Of a stretch of 64,000 nt of DNA, positions 25,201 to 34,406 are shown piece after piece. Source of the stretch: Taklimakanibacter albus. GTDB taxonomy: Bacteria > Pseudomonadota > Alphaproteobacteria > Rhizobiales > Aestuariivirgaceae. A program made the translations under genes and the position numbers. Position 1 is the first letter of the stretch; every line of letters begins with the position of its first letter. The stretch covers positions 1,386,624 through 1,450,623 of the forward strand of contig NZ_JAENHL010000008.1 of assembly GCF_016595235.1 (NCBI RefSeq), read 5' to 3'. The notes under the pieces are model-generated. The model was given only the letters and a program-made list of their open reading frames with translations, was not told where the DNA came from and ran no database searches.

Positions 25201-28200
25201 CGAAATTGCCGGTCGCATAGCTGCCGCCATTGGTAACGACCTTGACGGCGCCCGCCGTGCTGTTGGTGGTACGGTCACCACCCGCCAGCAGCGTCACAAC
25301 CGGATCTTCGGTGATGCGGGTTTGGGTGTTGTCGTCATCGACGCCCGGCAGAGCATTGCCGCCGGCGAGGCTGGTGATGCCGGTGAAGTCCATGACGAAA
25401 TCGCCGCCGCCGCCATTCAGGCTTTCCGCCTTGATGGCCTGTGCGCCTTCACCCGAGACGGTGATCTTGCCCGTATTGATGACGGTCACGCTGCCGCCTT
25501 CACCGCCCGAATAACATTCAAGCGCGGTGCAGCCGGCGCCGAGCGCGAAGGACAACGGATTGGCAATGAGCGTCGACAGGCCGCCGATGCCGATGCCGAC
25601 ATTGGCATTGCCGCCGCCGCCGCCGATCGACTGCGCCACGATGCCATGCGAGCCTTTGCCGGTGGTGATGATCTCGCCGCTGTTCTCGACGTTGACCACG
25701 CCGCCATCGCCGCCCGATCCGCCGAGGCCGCCGAGTGCCAGCACCGGTGCCATGCTCTTCGAAGAGATCACCGCATTGACGGCCAGCGCAATGCCGCCAT
25801 TGCCGCCGCCGCCGCCGATCGACTGGGCGAGGATGCCATAGGCTTCTTCGCCGGTCGTGGTGATCTTGCCTTCATTGATGACGGTGACCTTGCCGGCATC
25901 ATTGCCGGTGCCACCCTTGCCGCCGATATTGAGGCCGATGAGCGCGCTGTTCTTGCCGGTGCCGGCGAAGTTCAGCGAGACCACCGAGCTGCCATTGCCA
26001 CCGCCGCCGCCGACGGACTGCGCGAAGATGCCATGGGCTTTCTTGCCCTCGGTGTAGATCACGCCGCCTTTGTCGTCCGCGTCCGGGCGGTTGGTGACCA
26101 GCACTTCGCCGCCTATGCCGCCTTCGCCGCCAGTGCCGCCGATATTCGCAACGATGCGCTTCGAGCCGTTTTCGCCCTGCGGAACGGAGAGCGAGAGATT
26201 GGCGACGAGACCGGCATCGCCGCCGCCGCCGCCGAGCGACATGGCCTGAATACCGAAGGCCCCTTCGCCCTTGGTCCAGATCGTACCTTCGTTCAGCACC
26301 TCGGCCATGCCGCCGGTGCCGCCTTTGCCACCTTCACCGCCGACAGCCATCTCGAGCGAGTTGCTGTTGCCCTTGAAGGCCAGGGTTCCGGTAAAGACCA
26401 GGCCGCCATCGCCGCCGCCGCCGCCCACCGAGCGGGCCTGGATGCCGAAGGAATCCTTGCCTCCGGTGGTGATGAGGCCGGAATTGGTCACCCAGACTTT
26501 CTTGCCATTGGCGCCTTCACCGCCCTTGCCGCCGATATTGACGGATCCCGAATTGTTATCCTTGCCCTCGCCGCCGCTGGCGAGCGTCACCTGGATGATC
26601 TGGCCGCCGGTGCCGCCGCCACCGCCCGTCGATTGCGCTGTGATGCCGGCGGCGCTGGCGCCTGTCGTCGTCAGCTGCGCCTTGTTCTTCACAGTGACGG
26701 TGCCGGCATCGGAGCCGGTGCCGCCTTCGCCGCCGACGCCGACACGCGCCGAGAAATTCTCCTTGATGACGGGTGTCAGCACACCGCCGCCGATACCGCC
26801 GCCGCCGCCCACCGACTGGGCGAAGATCGCATGCGATCCGGTGCCTCCGGTCCCTATCGACCCGGACGTCTCGACGAGGACGTCGCCGCCAATGCCGCTG
26901 TCGCCGCCTTTCAAGCCGACCTGAATGCCGGCGCTGCCCGCTTGCGCCTCATCGCCCGAGCCTTGCGTCGCCTTCACGCCGATCGCGATCGTGCCGCTCT
27001 TGCCGCCGCCGCCACCAACGCTCTGCGCCAGGACGCCGACCGAGCGCTCACCTTTGGTCGTCAGGTCGCCATCCGATGTCACCGTGACGTCGCCGCCATC
27101 GGCGCCGGTGCCGCCTTCGCGGCCGATACCGACATTGATGGCGTTCTTCGACTTCACCGCAACGGCGGTGCTGGTCCGGGTATTGCCGCCGCCGCCGCCG
27201 ACCGACTGCGCGAAGATCGCGCCCGAATCATCGCCTTCGGTCGAGATATTGCCGGTGTGGTGGACGATGACGACGCCACCCTTGCCGCCGTCACCGGTGC
27301 CGCCGCCTACGGCTACATTCACGCCGGTGGCGTCTTTGTTGATGCCGCCCACGATGTTGATATTGGCGTTGCCGCCGCCGCCGCCGATCGACTGCACGAA
27401 AAGCGCGTCGGAGCGGTCGCCGTGAGTCTCGATGTCGCCCTTTTGGTTCACCGTGACATCGCCGCCGATGCCGGCGGCGCCACCTGAACCACCGATGCCG
27501 ACTGAGATCTGCTTCGGCTGGCTGTCTCCGGCACTGCCATTGAGGGAGATGCCGATATTCATGCCGGCATTGCCGCCGCCGCCGCCGATCGACTGGACGG
27601 TCAGGCCATTCGACTCATCGCCAGTCGTCTTGAGCAAGGCTTGCGTCACAAGTCCGCGATTGACCGTCACCGTACCGGCATTGCCGCCAGCGCCGCCGCT
27701 GCCGCCGACACCGACGACGATGGGATTGCCCTTCGGCGAAATGACGCCTGCCACATTGAGGCCGCCGACACCACCGCCGCCGCCGATCGACTGGACCAGG
27801 ATGCCGCCGCCACGCTCACCGAATGTCTGCTTGGCCCGATCATAATCTTCGTCGTCCGGCGCAATCGCGACGTTGCTCGACACCACGACCTTGCCATCGC
27901 TGTCGAGCGTCACCGCGCCTGCATCAGCGCCGGTGCCGCCATTACCGCCAATGCCGATGGCGGCGCTGTAGCCCGGCCCCAAGGCGAGATTGCCGGCAAC
28001 ATTCAGACCGCCGCTGCCACCGCCGCCGGCGATCGACTGAACCAATATGCCGATGGAATCGGTGCCGCCGACCTCGACCTCGCCGACCTGCTTCACATCG
28101 ACAATGCCGCTCTTGTTGCCGTCGCCGCCGAAGCCGCCGAGACCGAAGACGAGCGACGGATTGCTCTTGCCATCGCTGGCGATATTGATGCCGCCGCTGA

Positions 28201-31200
28201 TATTGATGCCGCCGTCGCCGCCACCGCCGCCGATCGACTGTGCCACGAGGCCGCGGGCCTGATAGCCATTGGCCTTGAGCTTGCCCTCGACATCGGCATC
28301 GACGCGCTTGCCCAAACCACCATCGCCGCCGAAGCCGCCGACACCCGCCGTCAGATTTCCGTTCAGGGTAATGCTGCCCGAGACGTTGGTGGCGCCGTTG
28401 CCGCCGCCGCCGCCGATCGATTGCGCGATGACCGCGGATTTATAGTCGCCGACCGACTGGAACATGATCGGCGCCTTGGCGGTGAGATTGACGAACTCGG
28501 CGTCACCGCCGCCGCCGCCGAAGCCGCCGAGGCCAAGCGACACCGCATAGCTCTTGCCGAAAACCGCGCTGCCCGAAATGGAGCCCGACACGTTGAGGCC
28601 GCCATTGCCGCCGCCACCGCCGATCGACTGGGCGATCACGCCGTTCGAGCCGTTCGCCCAGCGGTTGACGCCGTCGACGAGCGTCGGCGCGCCCCCATTC
28701 ACACCCATTGTGCCATCGGCGATGACGTTGCCGGTCACGACCGCCGTCACGCTGCCGGCATCGCCGCCTTTGCCGCCGAAGCCGCCAATACCGATAGAGG
28801 CGGCGCCGGCATCGGCCGCGAAGGACAAACCGAGACTGCCGGTGACATTGATCGCGCCATTGCCGCCGCCACCGCCAATGCTCTGGATCGTCACACCATC
28901 GGCCAGATCGCCATGCGTGGTCACGTTGCCGATCACATCGAAATCGACATTATTGCTCCTGCCGCCATTGCCGCCGAAGCCGCCGAGGCCAAAGCCGAGG
29001 GCGCCGCCGTCGCTGACCGAGGCGCTGACAGAGCCCGTGACATTGAGGCCGCCATTGCCGCCGCCGCCGCCGAGCGACTGCACCAGGATGCCATCGGCAT
29101 CGTGGCCTTGCGTGGTGATATTGCCGGTATGGCTGCCGGTCACGGTCAGGGCGTCGCCACCCTTGCCGCCGAAGCCGCCGATACCGACACCGATCGCCGC
29201 GGACTTGCCGCCGGTGAGCGACACATTGCCGGTGACATTGATGCCGCCGGAGCCGCCGGAGCCGCCGAGGCTCTGGATCACGGCGCCTTTCGCGCCGTCG
29301 CCTTCCGTCGTGATATTGCCGGTGGAGTTGGAAACGACATCCCAGCCCTTGCCGCCATCGCCGCCGAAGCCGCCGACACCGACGCCCAGCGAGCCGCCAT
29401 CATCGGAAGATCCCGAAATGCCGGCCGTCACATTGAAGCCGCCATTGCCGCCGCCGCCGCCGAGGCTCTGCACGAAGAGCGCCGTTGCGTCTTTTCCTTT
29501 GGTCTCGATATCGCCGGTGATGGTCGACGTCACCTTGCGGGCATCGCCGGCGCCGCCGCCGAAGCCGCCGACACCGACACCCACCGCACCTGCGAGCTTC
29601 TGCGAGAGGGAAATGCTGCCCGTCACATTGAAGGCGCCATTGCCGCCGCCGCCGCCGATCGACTGGACGATGACACCCTGGGATTTATCGCCGCTGGTTT
29701 TGACATTGCCGATGATCGTCGCGGTCACCGCCTCGGCGTTCTTGCCGCCGCCGCCCATGCCGCCGACACCAACGCTGACGGCGAGCGCCCCGTCGCCCCC
29801 GGCGGCGATGCCACCCGAGACATTGAAGCCGCCATTGCCGCCGCCGCCGCCAATCGACTGGGCGACAAATCCGTTCGACGACTTGCCGGAGGTCGTGATG
29901 TTGCCCGTCTGATCGGCAATCACGATGCCCGCCGTGCCGCCACTGCCGCCCGCGCCGCCGACACCGACCGCGACCGCGCCGGCGCCCGTCGAGGCGGCGC
30001 CGATCGCACCTGATACGTTGAAGCCGCCATTGCCGCCACCGCCGCCAATCGACTGCGCCAGATAGCCGGTGGAACCGTCTTTCGTGGTTTCGATATTGCC
30101 GGTGACGCTGACATCGACCTTCTCGGCATTACCGCCACCGCCCGCGGCACCGCCGACGCCGACGGCAACCGCGCCCGCGCCTTTGCCGGAGACCGAAATC
30201 GCCGCTGAAACATTGAAGCCGCCATTGCCACCGCCGCCGCCGATCGATTGCGCGGTGAAGCCGTTCGAATCGAGGCCGGTCGTCGTGATACTGCCGATGA
30301 CGTCGGCGATGACCACCTGGCCATTGCCGCCAAGTCCCGCAGCGCCGCCGACGCCCACGGCGGCGGAGCCCGATCCGGTTCCCGCACCGGTGATGGTGCC
30401 CGAGACATTGAAGCCGCCATTGCCGCCGCCGCCGCCGACGCTTTGAACGACGACCGCATCGGCGTCGGTTCCGCTCGTGGTGGCATTGCCGGTCAGCTTC
30501 GCCGTGACCGCCTCGCCATGACCGCCGCCGGCGCCCGAGCCACCGACGCCGATCGATATCGCCCCGGATCCGGTGCCGGCACCCGCGATGGTGCCGGTGA
30601 CATTGAAGCCGCCATTGCCGCCACCGCCGCCCACCGACTGAACGACGAGAGCGTTCGACCCGGCGCCCGTGGTCTTGATATTGCCGGTCACCGTGCCATT
30701 GACGATGCCGCCATTACCGCCGGAGCCACCCGAGCCGCCCACACCGATGCCCACCGCGCCACTGCCGGTGCCCGAACCCGCGACTGCGGCGGCAACCGAG
30801 AAGCCGCCATTGCCGCCACCGCCGCCGACGGACTGGATGACAACGCCATCGGATTCCTTGCCGCCGGTCTCGACATTGCCCGTATAGGTGGCGATCACGG
30901 TTCCGCCCGTGCCGCCCGTGCCGCCCGATCCGCCGACGCCGATCGCACCGGCGCCCGCGGTGGCGCCCGCACCCGCCACGGCAATCGACACCGAATATCC
31001 GCCCGAGCCACCGCCGCCACCCACCGATTGCGCGATCAGGCCCTCGGAGAAGTCATTGGTCGTCTTGATCGATCCGCCGGCATTGACGGTGACCAGATCG
31101 CCATTACCACCGCCGCCACCCGCGCCGCCGACGCCGATCGAGCCGGCAATCGCCGCGCTCTCGCCGGCCGCCGCCGAAATGGCAATCGCATAGCCGCCGC

Positions 31201-33151
31201 TGCCGCCGCCGCCGCCGACCGACTGCACCATAATGCCGTCGGAATTCACACCCGTGGTGGTGACATCCGCATAGCCCGTGAGCTCGACCTCGCCGCCCTT
31301 GCCGCCACCCCCGGCCTTGCCGCCAATGGCGATCGCCAGACTGCCGGCGTAGCCCACAGTGGTCTGCACGCTGGCGCCGCCATTGCCGCCGCCGCCGCCC
31401 ACCGATTGAACGGTCACGCCATTCGAGCGCTCACCATGCGTCTTGATGATCGCCGGATCGTTGGAATTTTGCGACAGATTGACCGTCGCCTTCTTGCCTT
31501 CGCCGCCGGTGCCGCCGGTGCCGCCCAGGGAAAAGCCGACGAAAGCGGAGCCCGAATAGGCGCCGCCGCCATTGCCGCCGCCACCGCCGACGCTCTGCGC
31601 CAGGAGGGCGGTCGAATCATTGCCCCAGGTTTCGAGGTCGCCGGAATTATTGACCGTGACGGTATCGGCATTGCCGCCGCCGCCACCGGCACCGCCGATC
31701 GTGACCATCCCACCGCTGGTGCCGCCATTGCCGCCACCGCCGCCGATCGATTGGGCGAGAATGGCCTGCGAGGAAACGCCGTTGGTGACGATCTTGCCGG
31801 AATTGTTGACCACGACGATGCCGCCGGCACCGCCGCCCGTGCTGCTGCCGCCGATCGAGACGAGGCCACCGCTATTGCCGCCATCGCCGCCGCCACCGCC
31901 CACCGACTGGGCGAAGATGCCGATGGAGCGCGCGCCGTCGGTGGTGATCACCCCGGCCGACGAATTGGTGACCGTGACCGATTTGCCGGCGCCGCCGAAG
32001 CCGCCGCTGCCGCCGAGGGAAACGACGCCGCCGCTCCAACCGCCAGCGCCGCCGCCGCCGCCGACGCTCTGGGCGAAGATGCCATGGGCGTCGACCTCCC
32101 GCGTATGGATCAATCCGGAATTGCCGACGATAACCGTGTTGCCATTGCCGGCGCTCGCGCCGCTGCCACCATAGGCGAACGCCCCCGTGGCACTGCCGCC
32201 CGAGCCCGCATAACCGCCGATGCTCTGAGCGAAAATACCGATGCCGCCTATCCCAAAGGTATCGACGCCCGCGGCGTTGCTCACATTCACCGTGCCGCCG
32301 TCCTTGGGCGCGGCCCCGCTGCCGCCTTGGCCGGCGATCGCGGCGCCGTTGAGAGAACCGCCGCTACCGCCAACGCCGCCATTGCTTTGCGCAAAGATGC
32401 CGGAAGCCCCTTTGCCCTGCACGGTGATGAGTCCACTGGTCGTCGTTACGGCGACAGAGCCGCCGGCGCCGCCCTTACCACCGTCTCCACCTTCGCCCCA
32501 GACACCGAGAATCGAGGTTACATTGCCGCCATCGCCGCCATTGCCGCCATTCGCTTCGGCAAGGATGCCGTGAACCTTTTCGCCGGACGTCGAAAGGTCG
32601 CCGCTGCTGTTGACGGTTACGGAGCCGCCATTCCCGCCCGCGCCGCCATGTCCGGCATTTATGATCACCGGCGCGACAAAGGGCGGGATAGGTATGGGAA
32701 CGATGAAGGAGACGCCGGTTCCACCCTCGCCACCATTGCCGCCATTCGCCCGCGCGATGAGACCAGCACCGGTATGGGGCGTGCCGGTGTAATTCAATAT
32801 CGTCGTCGTGCCGCCGCCACCGCCGTCGGCATTTTCACCGATGCCATCGGTGCCGTTGCTGCCATTGCCGCCCGAACCATTGAGGATGATCACGCCGGCA
32901 TTGGTCGACAGCCCATTCGCGGTGAGCGTCGTATTGGCTTGCGAATAGTTGGCGCCGGCCAGCATGTCGCCGGTGCAGGTGATGACGCCGGGCGCTACGG
33001 TGCAGCCCGCAATGGCGATCGACGGCGCGCCCAGCCACAGCGCTGCCGTGGCGACGGAACCTAGAAGCAGTTTACCGAAATGATCGGCCTGGGATGGAGG
33101 CGCAATAGCTTTCGCCGTCGTGAAAAACACGAACCCTGATGCGTGCCTCAT
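22253..33151 (-). CDS. Giant glycine-rich autotransporter (3,632 aa)
   Basis: This single 10.9-kb frame encodes a type Va autotransporter. It has a long signal region (residues 1-48, cut near AIAG), a passenger of about 3,200 residues, and a C-terminal autotransporter beta-barrel from about residue 3345 (after MSCRQVSGEFHFVAQGECGW) that ends in Phe (VSVPF), as outer-membrane barrels do. The passenger is built from about 44 degenerate repeats of 45-60 residues, each centred on QS[IVL]GGGGGNGG and separated by TGxxxTxGxxS strands, which suggests a very long beta-helix. GGGGA precedes ATG 33151. It is probably a surface adhesin. The frame has no interruption. Confidence 0.93.
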   Translation of the reverse strand: MRHASGFVFFTTAKAIAPPSQADHFGKLLLGSVATAALWLGAPSIAIAGCTVAPGVITCTGDMLAGANYSQANTTLTANGLSTNAGVIILNGSGGNGSNGTDGIGENADGGGGGTTTILNYTGTPHTGAGLIARANGGNGGEGGTGVSFIVPIPIPPFVAPVIINAGHGGAGGNGGSVTVNSSGDLSTSGEKVHGILAEANGGNGGDGGNVTSILGVWGEGGDGGKGGAGGSVAVTTTSGLITVQGKGASGIFAQSNGGVGGSGGSLNGAAIAGQGGSGAAPKDGGTVNVSNAAGVDTFGIGGIGIFAQSIGGYAGSGGSATGAFAYGGSGASAGNGNTVIVGNSGLIHTREVDAHGIFAQSVGGGGGAGGWSGGVVSLGGSGGFGGAGKSVTVTNSSAGVITTDGARSIGIFAQSVGGGGGDGGNSGGLVSIGGSSTGGGAGGIVVVNNSGKIVTNGVSSQAILAQSIGGGGGNGGTSGGMVTIGGAGGGGGNADTVTVNNSGDLETWGNDSTALLAQSVGGGGGNGGGAYSGSAFVGFSLGGTGGTGGEGKKATVNLSQNSNDPAIIKTHGERSNGVTVQSVGGGGGNGGASVQTTVGYAGSLAIAIGGKAGGGGKGGEVELTGYADVTTTGVNSDGIMVQSVGGGGGSGGYAIAISAAAGESAAIAGSIGVGGAGGGGGNGDLVTVNAGGSIKTTNDFSEGLIAQSVGGGGGSGGYSVSIAVAGAGATAGAGAIGVGGSGGTGGTGGTVIATYTGNVETGGKESDGVVIQSVGGGGGNGGFSVAAAVAGSGTGSGAVGIGVGGSGGSGGNGGIVNGTVTGNIKTTGAGSNALVVQSVGGGGGNGGFNVTGTIAGAGTGSGAISIGVGGSGAGGGHGEAVTAKLTGNATTSGTDADAVVVQSVGGGGGNGGFNVSGTITGAGTGSGSAAVGVGGAAGLGGNGQVVIADVIGSITTTGLDSNGFTAQSIGGGGGNGGFNVSAAISVSGKGAGAVAVGVGGAAGGGGNAEKVDVSVTGNIETTKDGSTGYLAQSIGGGGGNGGFNVSGAIGAASTGAGAVAVGVGGAGGSGGTAGIVIADQTGNITTSGKSSNGFVAQSIGGGGGNGGFNVSGGIAAGGDGALAVSVGVGGMGGGGKNAEAVTATIIGNVKTSGDKSQGVIVQSIGGGGGNGAFNVTGSISLSQKLAGAVGVGVGGFGGGAGDARKVTSTITGDIETKGKDATALFVQSLGGGGGNGGFNVTAGISGSSDDGGSLGVGVGGFGGDGGKGWDVVSNSTGNITTEGDGAKGAVIQSLGGSGGSGGINVTGNVSLTGGKSAAIGVGIGGFGGKGGDALTVTGSHTGNITTQGHDADGILVQSLGGGGGNGGLNVTGSVSASVSDGGALGFGLGGFGGNGGRSNNVDFDVIGNVTTHGDLADGVTIQSIGGGGGNGAINVTGSLGLSFAADAGAASIGIGGFGGKGGDAGSVTAVVTGNVIADGTMGVNGGAPTLVDGVNRWANGSNGVIAQSIGGGGGNGGLNVSGSISGSAVFGKSYAVSLGLGGFGGGGGDAEFVNLTAKAPIMFQSVGDYKSAVIAQSIGGGGGNGATNVSGSITLNGNLTAGVGGFGGDGGLGKRVDADVEGKLKANGYQARGLVAQSIGGGGGDGGINISGGINIASDGKSNPSLVFGLGGFGGDGNKSGIVDVKQVGEVEVGGTDSIGILVQSIAGGGGSGGLNVAGNLALGPGYSAAIGIGGNGGTGADAGAVTLDSDGKVVVSSNVAIAPDDEDYDRAKQTFGERGGGILVQSIGGGGGVGGLNVAGVISPKGNPIVVGVGGSGGAGGNAGTVTVNRGLVTQALLKTTGDESNGLTVQSIGGGGGNAGMNIGISLNGSAGDSQPKQISVGIGGSGGAAGIGGDVTVNQKGDIETHGDRSDALFVQSIGGGGGNANINIVGGINKDATGVNVAVGGGTGDGGKGGVVIVHHTGNISTEGDDSGAIFAQSVGGGGGNTRTSTAVAVKSKNAINVGIGREGGTGADGGDVTVTSDGDLTTKGERSVGVLAQSVGGGGGKSGTIAIGVKATQGSGDEAQAGSAGIQVGLKGGDSGIGGDVLVETSGSIGTGGTGSHAIFAQSVGGGGGIGGGVLTPVIKENFSARVGVGGEGGTGSDAGTVTVKNKAQLTTTGASAAGITAQSTGGGGGTGGQIIQVTLASGGEGKDNNSGSVNIGGKGGEGANGKKVWVTNSGLITTGGKDSFGIQARSVGGGGGDGGLVFTGTLAFKGNSNSLEMAVGGEGGKGGTGGMAEVLNEGTIWTKGEGAFGIQAMSLGGGGGDAGLVANLSLSVPQGENGSKRIVANIGGTGGEGGIGGEVLVTNRPDADDKGGVIYTEGKKAHGIFAQSVGGGGGNGSSVVSLNFAGTGKNSALIGLNIGGKGGTGNDAGKVTVINEGKITTTGEEAYGILAQSIGGGGGNGGIALAVNAVISSKSMAPVLALGGLGGSGGDGGVVNVENSGEIITTGKGSHGIVAQSIGGGGGNANVGIGIGGLSTLIANPLSFALGAGCTALECYSGGEGGSVTVINTGKITVSGEGAQAIKAESLNGGGGDFVMDFTGITSLAGGNALPGVDDDNTQTRITEDPVVTLLAGGDRTTNSTAGAVKVVTNGGSYATGNFATGAGVQAVGGGGGNIFAKLALNDESEMDPLKILQQLGGKDGSNNNGGDITDSTLTGEIGMWGDLGSGLFVQTVGGGGGRSNIQLTSIQGMVAGGIDLRLGGTDGTNESGGDIKITQSGVIFTDGKASFGSLTQSIGGGGGYGTFNIKDGAPAPLAARSAGPMSAASVMALLSSATVTAGADGGSTLDGGDIDFTKNDGTGTAGDLAVALIKQSVSSGGGTQVVLAVDELFVNLGGTNGASGNGGSVKLTNNGAVQTAGAQAHGILLQSIGGGGGFVTTDASAVTTTLRSDNTGNGGAVTLIQNNDVVTKGGDAFGVIAQSIGGGGGLVNGAFAGLVGTGGFVHDTFFAGSAGGTGNGGTVTLDLNGSVVTEGARSTAVFAQSVGDVGGDIKVTLAAGKYAVGGTSGTSVAFDGGATNLFTNNGYVFTDDEIEGYAVTGTSGNDSILNNFYMAGIVDLGTGANGYTNAQTARFDMGKLVNLNDGTNKLLNNGILAPGASNAIDTVYTTALKGNIEQSTTGFYEVDLDFVAGNAITGLADRINATGEAALKGTVDLKIVNPTQVSPGYHEVTILSADGGVTDKSLGLKAPASAVAKYEILYPNPEDVVLSYDIDFAGIGGGMNRNQTRVGDYVNRFQIADSKTQLAPLVGYLFLLPTLEDLQNAYAMLTPEVYASNLASTLMAVDDFSQALMSCRQVSGEFHFVAQGECGWMRVSGRTTSYDKSFQYSGYDEDVYQVAGGIQKSIGDDRFVGFGLSYESTDAQLADLANVEGDRVQAGVVFKGRVGGTTAAASLIGGYGWFDTTRRVALADLGGNAEATQQVGIAATRIQIAHAYDFDDSYFRFGVDAAVSALFQDDFTEKDGGLGNLAVQDHINANGFVMPFVEFGGETSMSDGGALLRAWSKLAVVQYIDPDTRVYTGLVGPSGDVSPFYADAEFDSTLGRLELGLDVLSQGGLVIGLSGVGVMGEDVESYQGNAKVSVPF
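24030..32400 (-). repeat. Tandem degenerate repeat array coding for the autotransporter passenger
   Basis: About 44 copies of a unit coding for QS[IVL]GGGGGNGG plus flanking beta-strand sequence can be counted, spaced roughly 140-220 bases apart. The DNA is rich in GCCGCC tracts. Central copies (about 28,500-31,000) are the most alike, often sharing FNVSG after the glycine run; outer copies are more diverged. This pattern fits expansion by unequal recombination in the middle. Confidence 0.85.
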
Positions 33152-33470
33152 TTTCCCCTTTGCCCGCCGCCAGCGTTGCCCCCAGAATCGCTCGCAACTC
33201 TGTCGCCGTTATTTATTTCTTAAGTATACCCTCATTGATTTTACGTCCAGTCAAAACAATGAAATCACATCGTTATTTGCGGGCGCTGACAAATACTGCG
33301 CGATCGATGTCGCTATTGTCCCACAGTGGTACGACAGCCAAGTGAAGCTGCTAAAAATGTACAGGGCGTGTCCGGAGCCGGTCGACCGCAACGCCGTCAC
33401 AGCGCACCAATTACGACATTTACCTAAAGTCAACTTTTATGTTAAACCGCCTCTACCGGAGGCAGGTTTC
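33152..33470. other. AT-richer divergent intergenic region (319 bases)
   Basis: This gap separates the autotransporter gene from the second ATP-grasp gene and must hold both promoters. It is clearly lower in GC than its surroundings, especially 33210-33300. No convincing gene is seen; open frames across it are extensions of the ATP-grasp frame without homology. It contains the promoter-like motif at 33434-33449 and a GGAGG at about 33457-33462 serving the ATG at 33471. Confidence 0.6.
33434..33449 (+). promoter_or_regulatory. Promoter-like motif shared with 12992 (copy 2)
   Basis: CTTTTATGTTAAACCG differs from the copy at 12992-13007 by one base. It lies 21 bases upstream of the ATP-grasp start codon. 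Both copies sit in AT-richer gaps upstream of plus-strand genes tied to the island or its paralogue. Confidence 0.35.
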
Positions 33471-34406
33471 ATGGCCGAAACTTATAATCTCGTCCTTGTT
33501 CACTTTCCCGATCGCCAGTCCGTTTCGGACTATCTGACGATCCGAAACATGATGGTCGGGCCGGCCCCCGACATAGACGTCTATGTCCTGTCGGTCGCCA
33601 CGCCCCCGCCCGCCAATTTCTGGCCCACGATGGCCAAGCGGCCAACGCTCATCTTCTCCTTCGCTCCGACACCCATCGATCCCGCGGCGCGCGGGCGACG
33701 GCTCATCTCTCGCGCCGTCAGCAAGATGGAAGAAATCAATTTGATGAAGCAAGCCGGATTTGCAGTCCCGGAGGCCCGGCTGATATCCTCCGGCCTGACG
33801 CTCGATGAAGCGGATTGGGGGCCTTTCACCGTCGTCAAGCCGAACCGCGGCATAAGAGGGCGAGGCGTCCGGCTGGTCCGCACCCGGGATGTCGGCTGGG
33901 TCGATACCGCCAAGCTGCCCGCCGATCATCCCCTTTTCGGGCATGAGTTCGTGGCGCAGCGCTATATCGAGACAGGGCCTTTCATCGCCTGTCATCGCGT
34001 GATGACCATGCTGGGCCGGCCGATCTACTGCGTGGCCTCGACGGCGACCGAAAAACATCCCGAATTCGACAGCGCAGGCAGCGAGCCCCTGAATATTCCG
34101 ATCGCGGCCAACAGCATGAAGAGAAAGATGACCCTCTGCTATGAGGAGGACGTCATCGAGCTCGCCACCTCACTCCATGCGTCCCTGCCGCATCTGCCCG
34201 TCATGGGCGTCGACATCATTCGCGAGCACGCGACCGGCCGGCTCTATCTTCTCGAATTCAACTCGCATGGGTTCGTCTGGCATCTCTCCTCGCAAATCGG
34301 CTGCAGTCATCAACGTGACAACGGGATCAATTACTACAGCCAGTTCCACGCTCTCGAGACGATGGCAGAAGCCCTGACGGAGGCAACGCGCGCGCTTGCT
34401 ACATGA
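33471..34406 (+). CDS. ATP-grasp-fold enzyme, paralogue 2
   Basis: This 311-aa protein starts at ATG 33471 behind GGAGG. It matches the island ATP-grasp protein block by block: NLVLVHFPDRQSVSDY, PTLIFSFAP, MEEINLMKQAGFAVPEARLI, PFTVVKPNRGIRGRGVRLV, EFVAQRYIETGPFIACHRVM and the metal site LYLLEFNSHG. The GxxGRG loop here looks more like a canonical ATP-binding glycine loop than in paralogue 1. It stands alone beside the autotransporter, with no peptide or PqqD-like gene next to it. The substrate is unknown; it may act with the 9.4-12 kb locus or on the autotransporter. Confidence 0.72.
   Translation: MAETYNLVLVHFPDRQSVSDYLTIRNMMVGPAPDIDVYVLSVATPPPANFWPTMAKRPTLIFSFAPTPIDPAARGRRLISRAVSKMEEINLMKQAGFAVPEARLISSGLTLDEADWGPFTVVKPNRGIRGRGVRLVRTRDVGWVDTAKLPADHPLFGHEFVAQRYIETGPFIACHRVMTMLGRPIYCVASTATEKHPEFDSAGSEPLNIPIAANSMKRKMTLCYEEDVIELATSLHASLPHLPVMGVDIIREHATGRLYLLEFNSHGFVWHLSSQIGCSHQRDNGINYYSQFHALETMAEALTEATRALAT

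Noticed and set aside
24030-32400. Regular repeats that might suggest a CRISPR array
   Set aside because: Units are coding, degenerate, about 140-220 bases long and lie within one open frame; there are no short identical repeats with unique spacers.
23498-33064. Three long plus-strand open frames (1,329, 790 and 938 aa) opposite the autotransporter gene
   Set aside because: They are antisense to the glycine-rich repeats; GCC/GGC-rich repeat codons read as Ala/Asp/Arg-rich low-complexity sequence with no domains, signal or ribosome sites.
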